35,226 bases of DNA, from positions 1 to 35,226 of the forward strand of contig CALAMB010000016.1 in assembly GCA_937925645.1 (NCBI GenBank), read 5' to 3'. The stretch is from an uncultured Acidobacteriota bacterium. GTDB taxonomy: Bacteria > Acidobacteriota > JAAYUB01. Shown in pieces: positions 6,449-18,217 of the stretch (the first letter of the stretch is position 1; the number at the start of each line of letters is the position of its first letter). The translations under genes were made by a program, and so were the position numbers. The notes under the pieces were generated by a model. That model ran no database searches and was not told the origin of the DNA. It saw only the letters and a program-made list of their open reading frames with translations.

Positions 6449-6795
6449 TTCTATCATGGACGACCCTATTGAGGATGAGCCCGTTAAATTTCTTTTTCCG
6501 GCCCGACTTCCATTGAGCTGACTCTCCCGCCCCAATTTCTCACCAACTTTGGCCCACCCCAAGCCCAACATCGCATGAGGGCAGAATTAATGATTGTTTT
6601 TTTGACCTTAAATCGCTATTTTCGGGTGCAAAAATAGTATGTAAGTTAAGTGTCGTGAAAGAATTCCGAGTGCCAATCGACACCACGATTCGCGAAGCTT
6701 CACCCCGAGAAGGATCCGTCCGGCGAGAGCAGCTTCTTGCAAACAAACCGGTGCGGGCATGTGCTCCCACCGAAGGTCTCACATCAGAACGCTTC

Positions 6796-7887
6796 CTAGC
6801 GGGAAGGCCGCCCCTCCGCCCAGCTCTGGTTGTTGAACCGGGGATCGGTATTGGGCGAATAGTTGTCATTATCCGTGTAGATCACGTCTCCGCCCGATCC
6901 GAACCAGACCTTGTTGTATCCATTTTCTAACTCATAATAGTTGCCGTTTTCCGGATTCTGGTACACCGAAGTGCCGCGGATGTACTCGGAGAATCCGGCA
7001 TAGATCCGATCTCGGTCCCGAACCGATTCGTTCATCCGCTCCAGCATCCGGCCGACCTCCGCCTGGGCGTCCCGGGCGATCTGCCAAACCTGCAGCCGGT
7101 GGTTCTGCATACGGATGTACCACCGCGGATTGATCCGGCCGTTGCGGACGATGCTCCGGAGCAGCGGCAGAGTCGACACCAGCCGTCCCTGGCCGGCATA
7201 ATACAGTCGCAGGGCGGTGAGTCCCCAAGTGCAGGACGTGTTCACGCCATCCCCGCTGGCGTAGCCGTAGGTCAGCAGGAGGGTGCCCTCCATCTCAACA
7301 GGTTGGCCGCCCCGTCGATCCGATCCCTTGAAGGCCACCGCCTGGTACTCCATCCGGACGCCGGCCCCGGCCATCGCTGTCTGCAGGCCGAGGGCACGTT
7401 GACTGAGCTGGTAGAGGGCCACGGTTTGCGGGTCGGGCCGGACCTCGATCAACCGGAAGCCGGGATAGAGGCGCTGAAACGTGGGGAGGCAGATCTGCCG
7501 AAGGTACTCCTCCGGAGACAGGGGCGCCAGGACGCGCCGCCCCTGGTACATGCCGTTTCCCGCACCGCCGTTCACAAACATGTCCCAGACGGGACCACTG
7601 CCCCAGGCATAGGCGGATTCTCCCCCCAACATCAACACGCCGGTGAGACCCGGCCGGTCATGGATGTGGACCACGCTGTTGAGCGACAGCGACGGAGCCG
7701 GATTGTATGAAATCTGCGACTCCATCGTCCAGTCGGCAGGAATCAGGAAGAAGTGCGCGTCCAGGCCGTATGCAGGATCCACCACCGCCACCCGCTTCAG
7801 GTGAACCGGCCCCGACGCCGCGGCCAGTCCAGCCAGCATCATCGCCAGAAACAGACTGCTGCCGGTGACGACACGATGCATTCCCAT
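6796..7887 (-). CDS. Secreted protein of unknown function
   Basis: A 363-residue protein with a typical signal peptide from the chosen start (HRVVTGSSLFLAMMLAGLAAASG). Start 7887 is preferred because GGGGAGGT lies 5 bases upstream. The mature protein has no domain I can name. The C-terminal part contains long amphipathic helices (AQAEVGRMLERMNESVRDRD) and ends with an aromatic, Asn/Gly-rich segment (NGNYYELENGYNKVWFGSGG, YTDNDNYSPN) of the sort seen at the end of several hypothetical exported bacterial proteins. It is the last gene of a probable operon behind the propeller kinase (103-base gap), so it may be an effector or partner of that signalling unit. Confidence 0.75.
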   Translation of the reverse strand: MGMHRVVTGSSLFLAMMLAGLAAASGPVHLKRVAVVDPAYGLDAHFFLIPADWTMESQISYNPAPSLSLNSVVHIHDRPGLTGVLMLGGESAYAWGSGPVWDMFVNGGAGNGMYQGRRVLAPLSPEEYLRQICLPTFQRLYPGFRLIEVRPDPQTVALYQLSQRALGLQTAMAGAGVRMEYQAVAFKGSDRRGGQPVEMEGTLLLTYGYASGDGVNTSCTWGLTALRLYYAGQGRLVSTLPLLRSIVRNGRINPRWYIRMQNHRLQVWQIARDAQAEVGRMLERMNESVRDRDRIYAGFSEYIRGTSVYQNPENGNYYELENGYNKVWFGSGGDVIYTDNDNYSPNTDPRFNNQSWAEGRPSR

Positions 7888-7990
7888 GAAGTACCTCCCC
7901 ACGTCGTGGTGTCCGCCGGCACCGCCGGATCCGACCCTCGCTCTCACGGGATCTCCGGCTCGGTCGATCCGGGCATCCGCCCTGCCGGCG

Positions 7991-10900
7991 TCAGGATAGA
8001 ATTTGCAAGATTCGTGCCAGCGCCGCCGCCGCTTCGGCGGCGGTGGGCCGCCGGGCCGGATCCCGGGCCATCATGGCCAGGATCAAGACCTCCCATTCTT
8101 CGGAAATCTCCGGCCGCAGCCGGCGGGGGGGCAGCGGATCCTGTTCCAGGATCTGCTTCATGATGTCCATAGTGGTCTCGCCGAGGAACGGTTCCCGGCC
8201 GGTCGCCATCTCGTAACTCACCACCCCCAGGCTGTAGACATCGCCGGCGGGTGTGCATTCCGAACGCGCCACCTGCTCCGGGCTCATGTAGCGCAGCGTG
8301 CCCACCAGCGCTCCCGATTCGGTCATCCGACTTTGGTAGGGAACGCGGGCCAGCCCGAAATCCAGCAGCTTCACAAAGTGGGGCTCGGCCGGCCGGGCCA
8401 CCAGCATGATGTTGGCGGGCTTGAGGTCCCGGTGGAGAATCCCCCGGGCATGCAGCATGGCCAGCGTTTCGGCCAGCTGCCGGCTGACGGACAGCGCCGC
8501 CGGCAGTTCCAGGGCGCCGTCGGCCAGCGCCTCGGCCAGGGTCCGCCCCTCGAGCAGTTCCATGGCGATGTAGGAGCGGCCGTGGTGCTCCCCGCGCTCC
8601 AGGATCCGCACCACGTGGGGATGATCCAACTGGTCGATGACGGCCGCCTCGGTCCGGATCCTCCGCTGCTTCCCCTCGTCCGTCGCCTCCTCCGGCTTGG
8701 TCACCTTGAGCGCCACCACCTTCGACTTGTCCAAGGCATGCACTGCCCGATAGACAATGGCCATTCCACCCCGGCCGACAACCTCCTGGACACGGTACGG
8801 CCCGACGGTGACCTGCCGGCGCCAGAAGGCCACCAGCACCAGGTATTTCCGAACCACGGAAATCCCGAAGTAGGATGCCATCATGAACAGGAGAACCCCG
8901 GAGACCTGGAACGGCCATGTCCGCCAAAAGGGCGGCTCGATCACCAGGGCCAGCCGGGCCAGCGCAGGATTCCATACCCCGTCGTTGTTGGCGGCCTTGA
9001 CCTCGAACTCGTACCGGCCCGGGTCGAGCGCGGTGTACTGCGCCTGCCGATCCGTGCCGGCTTGCACCCAGTCCGGATCCAATCCCTTCAGCCGGTACGC
9101 ATACCGGTTCCGATCGGAATGGGTGAAGTTGAGGGCAGCGAATCCGATCGAAAGGAAATTCTGGTCGTGCCGCAGCCGGAGTTCCGCCAATCCGCCCGTT
9201 TGCGACGGCGGCACCAGGACCCGGTCGAAGAGCCGGATCGCCGTGAGGACCACCGGCGGCCGGTAGGGATTGTCCGTGATCGTGCGCGGATCGAACCGGT
9301 TCAGGCCGCGAATCCCCCCGAACCACATCTCGCCGCCGGCCGCCCGAAACGCCGCGTTGCGGTTGAATTCCACGCCCTGCAGGCCATCCTCAACGCCAAA
9401 GGTCCGCACCTCCCCCGAGCGGGGATCGAACCGGGCCAGGCCGCGGTTGGTGCCCAGCCACAGCCGCCCGGCCCCGTCTTCCAGGATGGAATAGATCACG
9501 TCGTCCGGCAGACCGTCCCGGACGGTGTACGCCCGACAGGAGCCGCGATCGGCGTCCAGGCGGTTCAGTCCGCCGCCGTTGGTGCCGATCCAGATCCGCC
9601 CGGGCGTCGCCGCCGACTCGTGCAGGCACCAGATGGAGTCGGAACTCAGCCCTTCCACCTGGCCGGCCCGCCGCCGGTACGTCCGGATCCCGCCGTCCGG
9701 ATCCAGGCGCACCAGGCCGCCCGAAAGGGTGCCCACCCAGAGCCGGTCCCGCCGGTCCGCCAGAATCGCCTGCACCACGCACAGCTCGGCCGGCAGGGGC
9801 AGCCGCTGGCGCGCCGGCTTTCCATCCCCGGGCCGGATTCGAAATATCCCGTCGCCGGCGCCCACCCAGATCCTCCCCTTGCCGTCCTCGGCCAGGGCGT
9901 TGACCTGGTTGCAGGGCAGAAAGCGGTTGCCGGGTTCGTCCTCGGCATAGCGGCGCCAGCCGCGGCCGTCGCCGGAGAGCCGGTACAGGCCGGCCTCCCG
10001 GGTGCCGACCCAGAGCACCCCCTGGCGGTCCCGCAGCAGGGCATCGATATCCGCGGGCAGGGAGCGAATCCGCTCCCATCGACCGGTCGCGGCGTCTCGG
10101 CGGTTCAACCCGCCGCCCCAGGTGCCCACCCAGAGCTCGCCCGACAGTTCCCGCCGGACGGCCATGACTCGGTCCGCCGCGGGGCCGCCGGATCCGGGAG
10201 TTCCGATCGGGACCGTGTCGAACGGCCGGCTGCGGGCATCCCAGCGGTCCAGCCCGCCGAACAGCGTCCCGATCCAGAGAATGCCGCTCCGGTCCCGGCC
10301 CAGGGACAGGATGGTATCATCAGCCAGGGACTCCGCATTCCCCGGATCGTGCCGCCACCGTTGCCGGGCCTCGCCGTCCGGGTCCAGCCAGACCAGGCCG
10401 GCACGGGTGCCGACCCAGACGGATCGCGCCCCTTCCGGCAGAACCGTCAGGACTTCCTCCTCCGGGATATCGGGCGGATTCTCCGCCGCGACCGGGACTC
10501 GGCGCCACCGGCGCCGGTCCGGATCAAAGGTGAACAATCCGCCGTTGCCGCCGGTCCAGACCAGGCCGGCGGTGTCCAGGGCCACGGACTGGAGGGCCCG
10601 GGGCGTGGGACGGCCGGCAGGCTGTTTCTCTCCGTGAAGCACCAGCCGCTGTTCCCGGGGATTGAGTTCCACCAGCCCATGTTCACCCGTGCCCAGCCAC
10701 AGGCGCCCCGCGCGGTCCCGGGCGGCGGCCAGGAAACGCGGCGGCTTGGCCGGGCGCCATCCCCACTTCGCCAGCGGGCACTCCCGGAACCGTCCCGCCG
10801 GCGGATCCCACCAGTACACCGCCGCGGCGCCCACCACCCAGAGTCGCCCGTTCCCACCGGGCAGCAGGGCCACCACCCGCCGGACCGGCAGGCCGCTGCT

Positions 10901-11374
10901 GCCGCCCTCCGGCGCCAGGAACCGCCGGAACACGCCCCGCCGCGGATCGAGGCGGTGCAATCCGCCGCTTTCGGTCCCCACCCACAAGCTGCCGTCGGCG
11001 TCCTCGGCCAGGCAGCGCACGAAACCGTCGGCCAGCGCCCGCGGATCGTCCGGGTCCGCCCGGAACACCAGGCACTCGTAGCCGTCATACCGGTTCAGGC
11101 CATCCTGCGTGCCGATCCAGAGGAAGCCGCGCCGGTCCTGCAGGACGCAATTGACGCTGCCCTGGGACAACCCCGCCGCCGGCGGCAGGTGCTCGAACCG
11201 GACGCCGCCGGCCGCCGGGACGCCTAGGATGATGATCAGCCCCGCCAGCAGGCCGCGGCAACCCGCCCCCCGCCGCCGGCTGGCGACCGGGGCGGCGAAA
11301 CCGGAGTCGGTAAGAAGTGAAGAAACCCTTCGCTGGTGGGAACGAAACGAGCGAAAGAGGATACGGAGGCTCAC
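7991..11374 (-). CDS. Two-component-type beta-propeller / Y_Y_Y / Ser-Thr protein kinase fusion
   Basis: A 1127-residue single-pass membrane receptor kinase. After an N-terminal hydrophobic segment (about residues 40-57) come some 14 Reg_prop blades (repeated LWIGT/LWVGT...GGLxRLD), enough for two seven-bladed propellers, then a Y_Y_Y domain (YAYRLKGLDPDW..., about 700-790). A membrane span lies near 825-845 and a cytoplasmic Hanks-type kinase covers about 857-1127. The kinase keeps its key motifs: GRGGMAIVYRA glycine loop, VALKVT lysine, HRDLKPANI, DFGLA and MSPEQ. It should phosphorylate Ser/Thr in response to an external signal. Propeller-Y_Y_Y sensors normally feed histidine kinases, so this output is unusual. 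It starts (GTG) 18 bases after the FHA regulator's stop, implying one operon. The exact start is uncertain because the ribosome site is weak. Confidence 0.88.
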   Translation of the reverse strand: MSLRILFRSFRSHQRRVSSLLTDSGFAAPVASRRRGAGCRGLLAGLIIILGVPAAGGVRFEHLPPAAGLSQGSVNCVLQDRRGFLWIGTQDGLNRYDGYECLVFRADPDDPRALADGFVRCLAEDADGSLWVGTESGGLHRLDPRRGVFRRFLAPEGGSSGLPVRRVVALLPGGNGRLWVVGAAAVYWWDPPAGRFRECPLAKWGWRPAKPPRFLAAARDRAGRLWLGTGEHGLVELNPREQRLVLHGEKQPAGRPTPRALQSVALDTAGLVWTGGNGGLFTFDPDRRRWRRVPVAAENPPDIPEEEVLTVLPEGARSVWVGTRAGLVWLDPDGEARQRWRHDPGNAESLADDTILSLGRDRSGILWIGTLFGGLDRWDARSRPFDTVPIGTPGSGGPAADRVMAVRRELSGELWVGTWGGGLNRRDAATGRWERIRSLPADIDALLRDRQGVLWVGTREAGLYRLSGDGRGWRRYAEDEPGNRFLPCNQVNALAEDGKGRIWVGAGDGIFRIRPGDGKPARQRLPLPAELCVVQAILADRRDRLWVGTLSGGLVRLDPDGGIRTYRRRAGQVEGLSSDSIWCLHESAATPGRIWIGTNGGGLNRLDADRGSCRAYTVRDGLPDDVIYSILEDGAGRLWLGTNRGLARFDPRSGEVRTFGVEDGLQGVEFNRNAAFRAAGGEMWFGGIRGLNRFDPRTITDNPYRPPVVLTAIRLFDRVLVPPSQTGGLAELRLRHDQNFLSIGFAALNFTHSDRNRYAYRLKGLDPDWVQAGTDRQAQYTALDPGRYEFEVKAANNDGVWNPALARLALVIEPPFWRTWPFQVSGVLLFMMASYFGISVVRKYLVLVAFWRRQVTVGPYRVQEVVGRGGMAIVYRAVHALDKSKVVALKVTKPEEATDEGKQRRIRTEAAVIDQLDHPHVVRILERGEHHGRSYIAMELLEGRTLAEALADGALELPAALSVSRQLAETLAMLHARGILHRDLKPANIMLVARPAEPHFVKLLDFGLARVPYQSRMTESGALVGTLRYMSPEQVARSECTPAGDVYSLGVVSYEMATGREPFLGETTMDIMKQILEQDPLPPRRLRPEISEEWEVLILAMMARDPARRPTAAEAAAALARILQILS

Positions 11375-11392
11375 CGGGATCCGCGCCCTCCC

Positions 11393-13162
<1,770 letters not shown>

Positions 13163-13233
13163 CCGGCCCCGTCCCGACCCGCTGAAATGTAAGGAACAAA
13201 CACTATATACATCCATTCATAGCAACTGTCCAC

Positions 13234-13251
13234 TATCAACCCGGGTTGATA
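13234..13251. promoter_or_regulatory. 18-bp perfect palindrome, candidate operator
   Basis: TATCAACCCGGGTTGATA lies in the 290-base gap between the FHA regulator (minus) and the LRR-dockerin gene (plus). A perfect palindrome of this length at a divergent intergenic site is a good candidate for a dimeric regulator, such as the adjacent Fis-type HTH protein. I see no consensus sigma-54 (GG-N10-GC) promoter that I would defend nearby. Confidence 0.6.
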
Positions 13252-13454
13252 CCCATGTTTTCCAGACTGCCCGGCCCGCCGGTTCCGGGCGAAGCGCCCC
13301 TCGTCCACCCCGGCCTTGGGGATCCGTCTCTCCCGCTGTGGATGGTGCCCCCGCCTTCTCGTACCGGACCGCTCATTGGGCCGGCCGGCCCTTTCGTGAC
13401 AATTGGCAACCGTCGTGCATTCTGCTGGACATCCCGTTTGCCTTGAGGTTCCGA

Positions 13455-16400
13455 ATGAAATGGACTGTTCGCCTGAGCGTGCTCCTGATGCTGGGGATGG
13501 GTATCGGCGCCACCCTGCAGGCCAAGATCCCCGAGTCCGAGCGCAACGCCCTGATCGCCCTCTACCTGGCCACCGACGGCGACCATTGGACGTACAATCG
13601 GAATTGGCGGGATTTGTCTGATCCCAGTCAGTTCAACTCCTGGGGGACTGAAATCGGCCACGACGGATCTGCGGGCTGGTACGGGGTCTATGGCGAAAAC
13701 ATCAACGGCGAGGACCATGTGGTCGGAATCGACCTTCATGGGAACAATCTGGTGGGATCCCTCCCGGTGGAAATCGGCGATTTCCCTTACCTCGGGAAAC
13801 TTCAGTTATATAACAATAACATCAGCGGCCCAATTCCGGACAGCATCGGCAACCTGAGCGGACTCACCGAATTGTGGATGCTTGGAAACTTGTTGGATGG
13901 TCCACTGCCCGCGTCTATCGGCCAGCTATCCAATCTGGAAACACTATTTCTGCGGGACAACCACATCTCAGGCCAGATCCCGGTGGACTTGTGCAATCTG
14001 CGATCATTGCGGTATCTGGGACTGGGGGGAAATGAAATCGAGGGGCAGATCCCGGCCGCCATTGGACAATTGGTCAATCTAAAATTCCTCGACTTTACGG
14101 GCAACCATCTGGAAGGGACTCTACCGGATGGACTTTGGGGGATGACACAGCTGACATCGATTCGGTTGGGAGTTAATAATTTCAGTGCTTCCATACCGGA
14201 TTCCGTCGGCCAACTATCAAACTTGGAAGAACTTAATTGTGGTGGGAACACCCTAAATGGAGAAATCCCTTCCACTATAGGAAATCTGACCAAACTTGAG
14301 TATTTGGTCTTGGAAAATAACCAGCTCAGCGGCACCATCCCTTCCACTTTCTGGAACCTCCCCCACTTGACCACTCTGCATCTCGGCAACAATCAGCTCA
14401 TCGGCTCAATTCCGGCTGAGATCAGAAACCTGACCGCCTTGGTTGGATTGGATCTGTCGGGTAACTTGCTCACGGGACCGATTCCTCTGGAAATTGAAAA
14501 ACTGAGTGCCTTGTCCCGTTTGAATTTGTCGCATAACTATCTGGACGGATCGCTCCCCCCCCAGTTGGGGCAAATGATAAATCTGTCGGAGCTGACACTG
14601 GGACATAATAATTTTTCCGGCACAATCCCCTCTGAAATCGGCCACCTTGCCAATCTTGAGAGCTGCTATCTGGATCATAACTCTTTGAGTGGCGCCATTC
14701 CCTCCCAGCTCGGCAATCTGACACAACTACAGATGCTCGACCTGAGTTCCAACCTGCTGTCCGGACAAATGCCCGTCACATTCATGCAACTCACCAATTG
14801 CTGGTTCAACCTGACCCGTAATGCTCTCACGGCGGACGATACTCTGCGCTCCTTCATTGATTCTCGAAGCTATGGCTCCTTAAAACCTTTCTACGATTTC
14901 CAGACCGTGGCGCCGGCAGAGACGCACTGGCACGTCCAGGACGGGGAGCTGGCGCTGACCTGGGACCCCGTCGCCTACCAGAGCGACCTGGGCGGCTACG
15001 AGATCTACTGGAAGGACGATTCCATGGAGGCGTTCGTGTTCAGCGGAGTGGTGGAGGACAAGGCCATCACGTCGTTCCAGCCGCCGCAGTGGAACCAGGA
15101 TAAACCGCTGACCAACCGCTTCTTGGTGCGGACCTACACGGAAGCCTGCCCCGACAACGCCAACCTGGTCCGCAGCGAGTGGGCCGAGGCGACTCTGAGC
15201 GATGCCTGGTGGCTGTCGGAGATCCATCCCGACATCACACCGCGGGGGGGGGAGTCCAACCGCCTGCATCAGAACGGGACCCTGGTGCGGTACTACTACC
15301 TGAAGGACGAGGACGGCGACTTCGTCACCCCGCGACCGGTGGAGGATTTCGTCCTGCAGGCAAACGCCGATGCCGACATCACGATGATCTACTATCAGGC
15401 GGAGATCGTGGACGTCACCGGCGTGGAAGACGATGCGGAGAAGCGGGTGAGCGCCGAGGAGCCCATCGACGGGGGCATCCTGAGAGTGAGTATCGATTTT
15501 GAGGAAGCCTGGTTCCCGCCCGGCACCCGGGTCCACTTCACGTTCCCTAGCGAGCTGAAGATCCGGCAGGAGGACCAGACGCTGAAGAGCTATACCCTGG
15601 TCAGCCATGACCTGGACTTCGAGGTCATCGTGGAGGATCAGCGCTACCAGCGGTCCTCCTCCTTTCACTTCACCGGCAGCGCCGGCATGAGCGGGAGTCT
15701 GGGCAGCGCCGGCGCCGAGGTTGGGCCGCTGCAGGCGTCCTATTCCACCGCCAACCTCGGGGTGGGGGGAGAACTGGGGATCCAGATGAAGCTGGTGCAG
15801 GACCAGAACTCGGTCTACAACCAGCTCTCCTATCAGTTCAATGCCGGCCTGGCGCCGGAGGGATCCCTGATCGAGCTCAAGTTTCCCTTGCATGACGTCA
15901 CCGGGCCGGCCCTCAACCTGAAAGCCGGCCTGTCTTCCACCTTCGAGATCGACTTCAACCAGCGGGAATTTCTGCCCGTGGCCCGGCAGGTGGCCATCAC
16001 CGGCGCCCTGGCCCGTCTGCTGGGGGTCGGCGGCGGGGTGGGCACGCTGGGGCGGGTCATCGACTCCGCCTGCGACCAGTGGCTGCAGCGGCGGACGTAC
16101 CCCACCAAGTTCTTCTGGCCCCACACCTTTTTCAGCAGCCAGGAAACCAGCTACAGCCTGGAAGGCAGCCTGTCGGCGGTGAACATCAGAATCCCCCAGC
16201 TGTGGCTTGCCGGCAATATCGCCGGGGCGGTCAAGGCCGGCATCAAGACGGACCTGGCCAACCGCGGCAGGACGTTTTCCCTCGCCGTGGGCACGGCGGC
16301 GGGGGGCAGCTTCAACCTGCTGCCGATGGTCGCGGCCTGCCATCTCGGCAAGGACGTGCCCACCGACTACACCTTGTCCGGCGAACTGGGATATGAAGCC

Positions 16401-18203
16401 GTGGTGAACTCGGCCAACCAGGTGGAATCGCTGGCGTTGAAGGCGGAAGTGAGCCAGCAGGCCGCCAATCCGTGGCTGTTTTTCTCCAGTGCGACCTACA
16501 CCGGGTACCGGGTGACCTGGGAAGTGAAGAACCCGGATCTCATGGATTTCCTCGGCCTGTATCCGGGTCTCTCCCTGAAAGAGGTGCATGACTGGGCCAG
16601 CGGCCAGGGTGGCGAGATGATGGCGGGCGTGAGCCAGTTGGCCCAGGACGCCTATGACACCCTGGACCATCTCAAGGCCGCCACCCAGGGCCGGGAGCAC
16701 GCCAAGGCCTTGAGCCGGAAAGTGGAAGTCCGGCGGGGCCGGCGGGCCGAACTCGATTTCGACCTGCCCATCTCCCTCTCGGAAGGAGTGGGGCTGGAAC
16801 TGAGCTTGAACATCAAGGCCGGCCTGGGCGGAGAGGTGGAACAGGACACGTCGGAGGCGGTGCTCTACGACGGGCAGTACTTCGTGCGGAAACAGTACGA
16901 GGATTATGGCGCCCAGCCCAACCTGGACTTTTTCCTCCTCATGTTCCGGGAACTGTTGGGCAACAGCCTGGATGTCATCCATGACAACCTGAAAAACTAC
17001 ATTTCTGTACTGACCCAGCCAGTCCAAGGGTCGGGCCGGGTGGCCTTCACCGCGCCCGACGGACAGGCCGCGGGGGGGATCGAGCTGCCGGAAGAAGCCA
17101 CCGGCCTGACCCTGGGCGCCTACCTGTACGATTCCAAGATCGAACTCAGCGGCGGCGGGGCCACGACCGAAGCGGGCGTCAGCCAGCCGGCCGCCGCCCG
17201 GTACACGACGCTGTGGCTGAAGGAAAATGTCAAGGTGGAAGCCGTGGGGGATCCCCAGGCATACTTCGAGAAAACCGGCATCGTGACCAACCGGCGGGTG
17301 CGGGCAACCCTGAAGCAGGAGGGGCTGACCCGGTATCTAAGCCTGGTGGGACAGACAGTCGCACTGGTGGTCCGGGACGGGGAAAACCAGGAAGTGACCC
17401 AATTGCCGCCGGGCAGCCGGCTGGTGCTGACGGTCACGGACAGCGACCTGGAGCGCGCCGGCTTCCCGGAAGCCGACCTGCCCGCCATGACCATCGTCCG
17501 GTACGACCCGGAGCTGCACGTCTGGGAGGAAATGCCGGACGTGTCGCTGGACGGCCGGGAGCTGTCGACGCCGCTGGCCGGCCCGGGCACGTTCGCCACG
17601 GGCATCATCCGGTCCGTGGACTTGATGCTGGACCGGGACCACGACGGGCTGGCGGACAGCCAGGAGGACGCCAACGGCAACGGGCTGATGGACGAGGGCG
17701 AGACCAGCCCCATCGCCTGGGACACGGACGGGGACGGATTTTCCGACGCCCTGGAACTGGAACGGGGGACCGATCCCCTGGATCCGGCCTCGGCGCCGGA
17801 GGTCCACACCCTGGAGCTGAACACGACGGCCGGGGGCCTGACCGAGCCGGCTCCCGGCCGGCACGCCTACTGGGCCGGCGCGGACGTGATCGCGCGGGCC
17901 ATCCCCTGGGAGGGCTTCGCGTTCGATGCCTGGTCGGGCGACGTGCTGGGCAACATCAACCCGGTGACGCTGCACCTGGACGAGGACACCGCCGTCACCG
18001 CTCACTTCCTCAACCTGGACCCGGTAGCCGGCGATCTCAACCTGGACGGGCAGCGGGACGCCGTCGACATGCTCATCCTGGCGCATTACCTGGCGGAGAA
18101 TATCCGTCCCGGCGAGGGCAATTTCCTGGCCCCGCCGGAACAGGCCGACCTGGACGGCGACGGTCGTGTCGGCCTTCGCGACCTGTACCTGATGCTCTAT
18201 TAA
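13455..18203 (+). CDS. Secreted plant-type leucine-rich-repeat protein with dockerin-like C-terminus
   Basis: A 1582-residue exported protein. A signal peptide (WTVRLSVLLMLGMGIGATLQA) is followed by an LRR N-cap (ERNALIALYLATDGDHW) and about 16 repeats of 24 residues of the plant-specific class (LxxLxLxxNxLxGxIPxxIGNL) over about residues 90-470. A fibronectin-like segment follows near residues 480-590, then a large beta-rich region. Next come Asp-rich calcium-type repeats (DRDHDGLADSQEDANGNG), a glycine-rich beta repeat (TAGGLTEPAPGRHAYW...) and a dockerin-like pair of EF-hand loops (GDLNLDGQRDAVDM, ADLDGDGRVGLRDLY). It probably works outside the cell in adhesion or complex assembly. Start 13455 precedes the signal peptide and has GAGG upstream; the frame is open further upstream but not protein-like. 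GC is visibly lower over the repeats than in the rest. Confidence 0.9.
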   Translation: MKWTVRLSVLLMLGMGIGATLQAKIPESERNALIALYLATDGDHWTYNRNWRDLSDPSQFNSWGTEIGHDGSAGWYGVYGENINGEDHVVGIDLHGNNLVGSLPVEIGDFPYLGKLQLYNNNISGPIPDSIGNLSGLTELWMLGNLLDGPLPASIGQLSNLETLFLRDNHISGQIPVDLCNLRSLRYLGLGGNEIEGQIPAAIGQLVNLKFLDFTGNHLEGTLPDGLWGMTQLTSIRLGVNNFSASIPDSVGQLSNLEELNCGGNTLNGEIPSTIGNLTKLEYLVLENNQLSGTIPSTFWNLPHLTTLHLGNNQLIGSIPAEIRNLTALVGLDLSGNLLTGPIPLEIEKLSALSRLNLSHNYLDGSLPPQLGQMINLSELTLGHNNFSGTIPSEIGHLANLESCYLDHNSLSGAIPSQLGNLTQLQMLDLSSNLLSGQMPVTFMQLTNCWFNLTRNALTADDTLRSFIDSRSYGSLKPFYDFQTVAPAETHWHVQDGELALTWDPVAYQSDLGGYEIYWKDDSMEAFVFSGVVEDKAITSFQPPQWNQDKPLTNRFLVRTYTEACPDNANLVRSEWAEATLSDAWWLSEIHPDITPRGGESNRLHQNGTLVRYYYLKDEDGDFVTPRPVEDFVLQANADADITMIYYQAEIVDVTGVEDDAEKRVSAEEPIDGGILRVSIDFEEAWFPPGTRVHFTFPSELKIRQEDQTLKSYTLVSHDLDFEVIVEDQRYQRSSSFHFTGSAGMSGSLGSAGAEVGPLQASYSTANLGVGGELGIQMKLVQDQNSVYNQLSYQFNAGLAPEGSLIELKFPLHDVTGPALNLKAGLSSTFEIDFNQREFLPVARQVAITGALARLLGVGGGVGTLGRVIDSACDQWLQRRTYPTKFFWPHTFFSSQETSYSLEGSLSAVNIRIPQLWLAGNIAGAVKAGIKTDLANRGRTFSLAVGTAAGGSFNLLPMVAACHLGKDVPTDYTLSGELGYEAVVNSANQVESLALKAEVSQQAANPWLFFSSATYTGYRVTWEVKNPDLMDFLGLYPGLSLKEVHDWASGQGGEMMAGVSQLAQDAYDTLDHLKAATQGREHAKALSRKVEVRRGRRAELDFDLPISLSEGVGLELSLNIKAGLGGEVEQDTSEAVLYDGQYFVRKQYEDYGAQPNLDFFLLMFRELLGNSLDVIHDNLKNYISVLTQPVQGSGRVAFTAPDGQAAGGIELPEEATGLTLGAYLYDSKIELSGGGATTEAGVSQPAAARYTTLWLKENVKVEAVGDPQAYFEKTGIVTNRRVRATLKQEGLTRYLSLVGQTVALVVRDGENQEVTQLPPGSRLVLTVTDSDLERAGFPEADLPAMTIVRYDPELHVWEEMPDVSLDGRELSTPLAGPGTFATGIIRSVDLMLDRDHDGLADSQEDANGNGLMDEGETSPIAWDTDGDGFSDALELERGTDPLDPASAPEVHTLELNTTAGGLTEPAPGRHAYWAGADVIARAIPWEGFAFDAWSGDVLGNINPVTLHLDEDTAVTAHFLNLDPVAGDLNLDGQRDAVDMLILAHYLAENIRPGEGNFLAPPEQADLDGDGRVGLRDLYLMLY

Positions 18204-18217
18204 TCCGAGGAGGCTCC

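Noticed and set aside
8003..11227. 1074-codon open frame on the plus strand opposite the propeller kinase
   Set aside because: It mirrors the kinase codons in a high-GC gene, is rich in Pro/Arg/Gln/His and shows no domain; it is a shadow. The same holds for the long frames at 23923-27603 (minus), 14880-17027 (minus), 20173-21201 (minus), 24480-27107 (plus) and 11336-13192 (plus).
13780..14880. Regular 72-base periodicity resembling a repeat array or CRISPR
   Set aside because: The period equals one 24-residue LRR; units vary and stay in frame, so it is coding repeats with no spacers.
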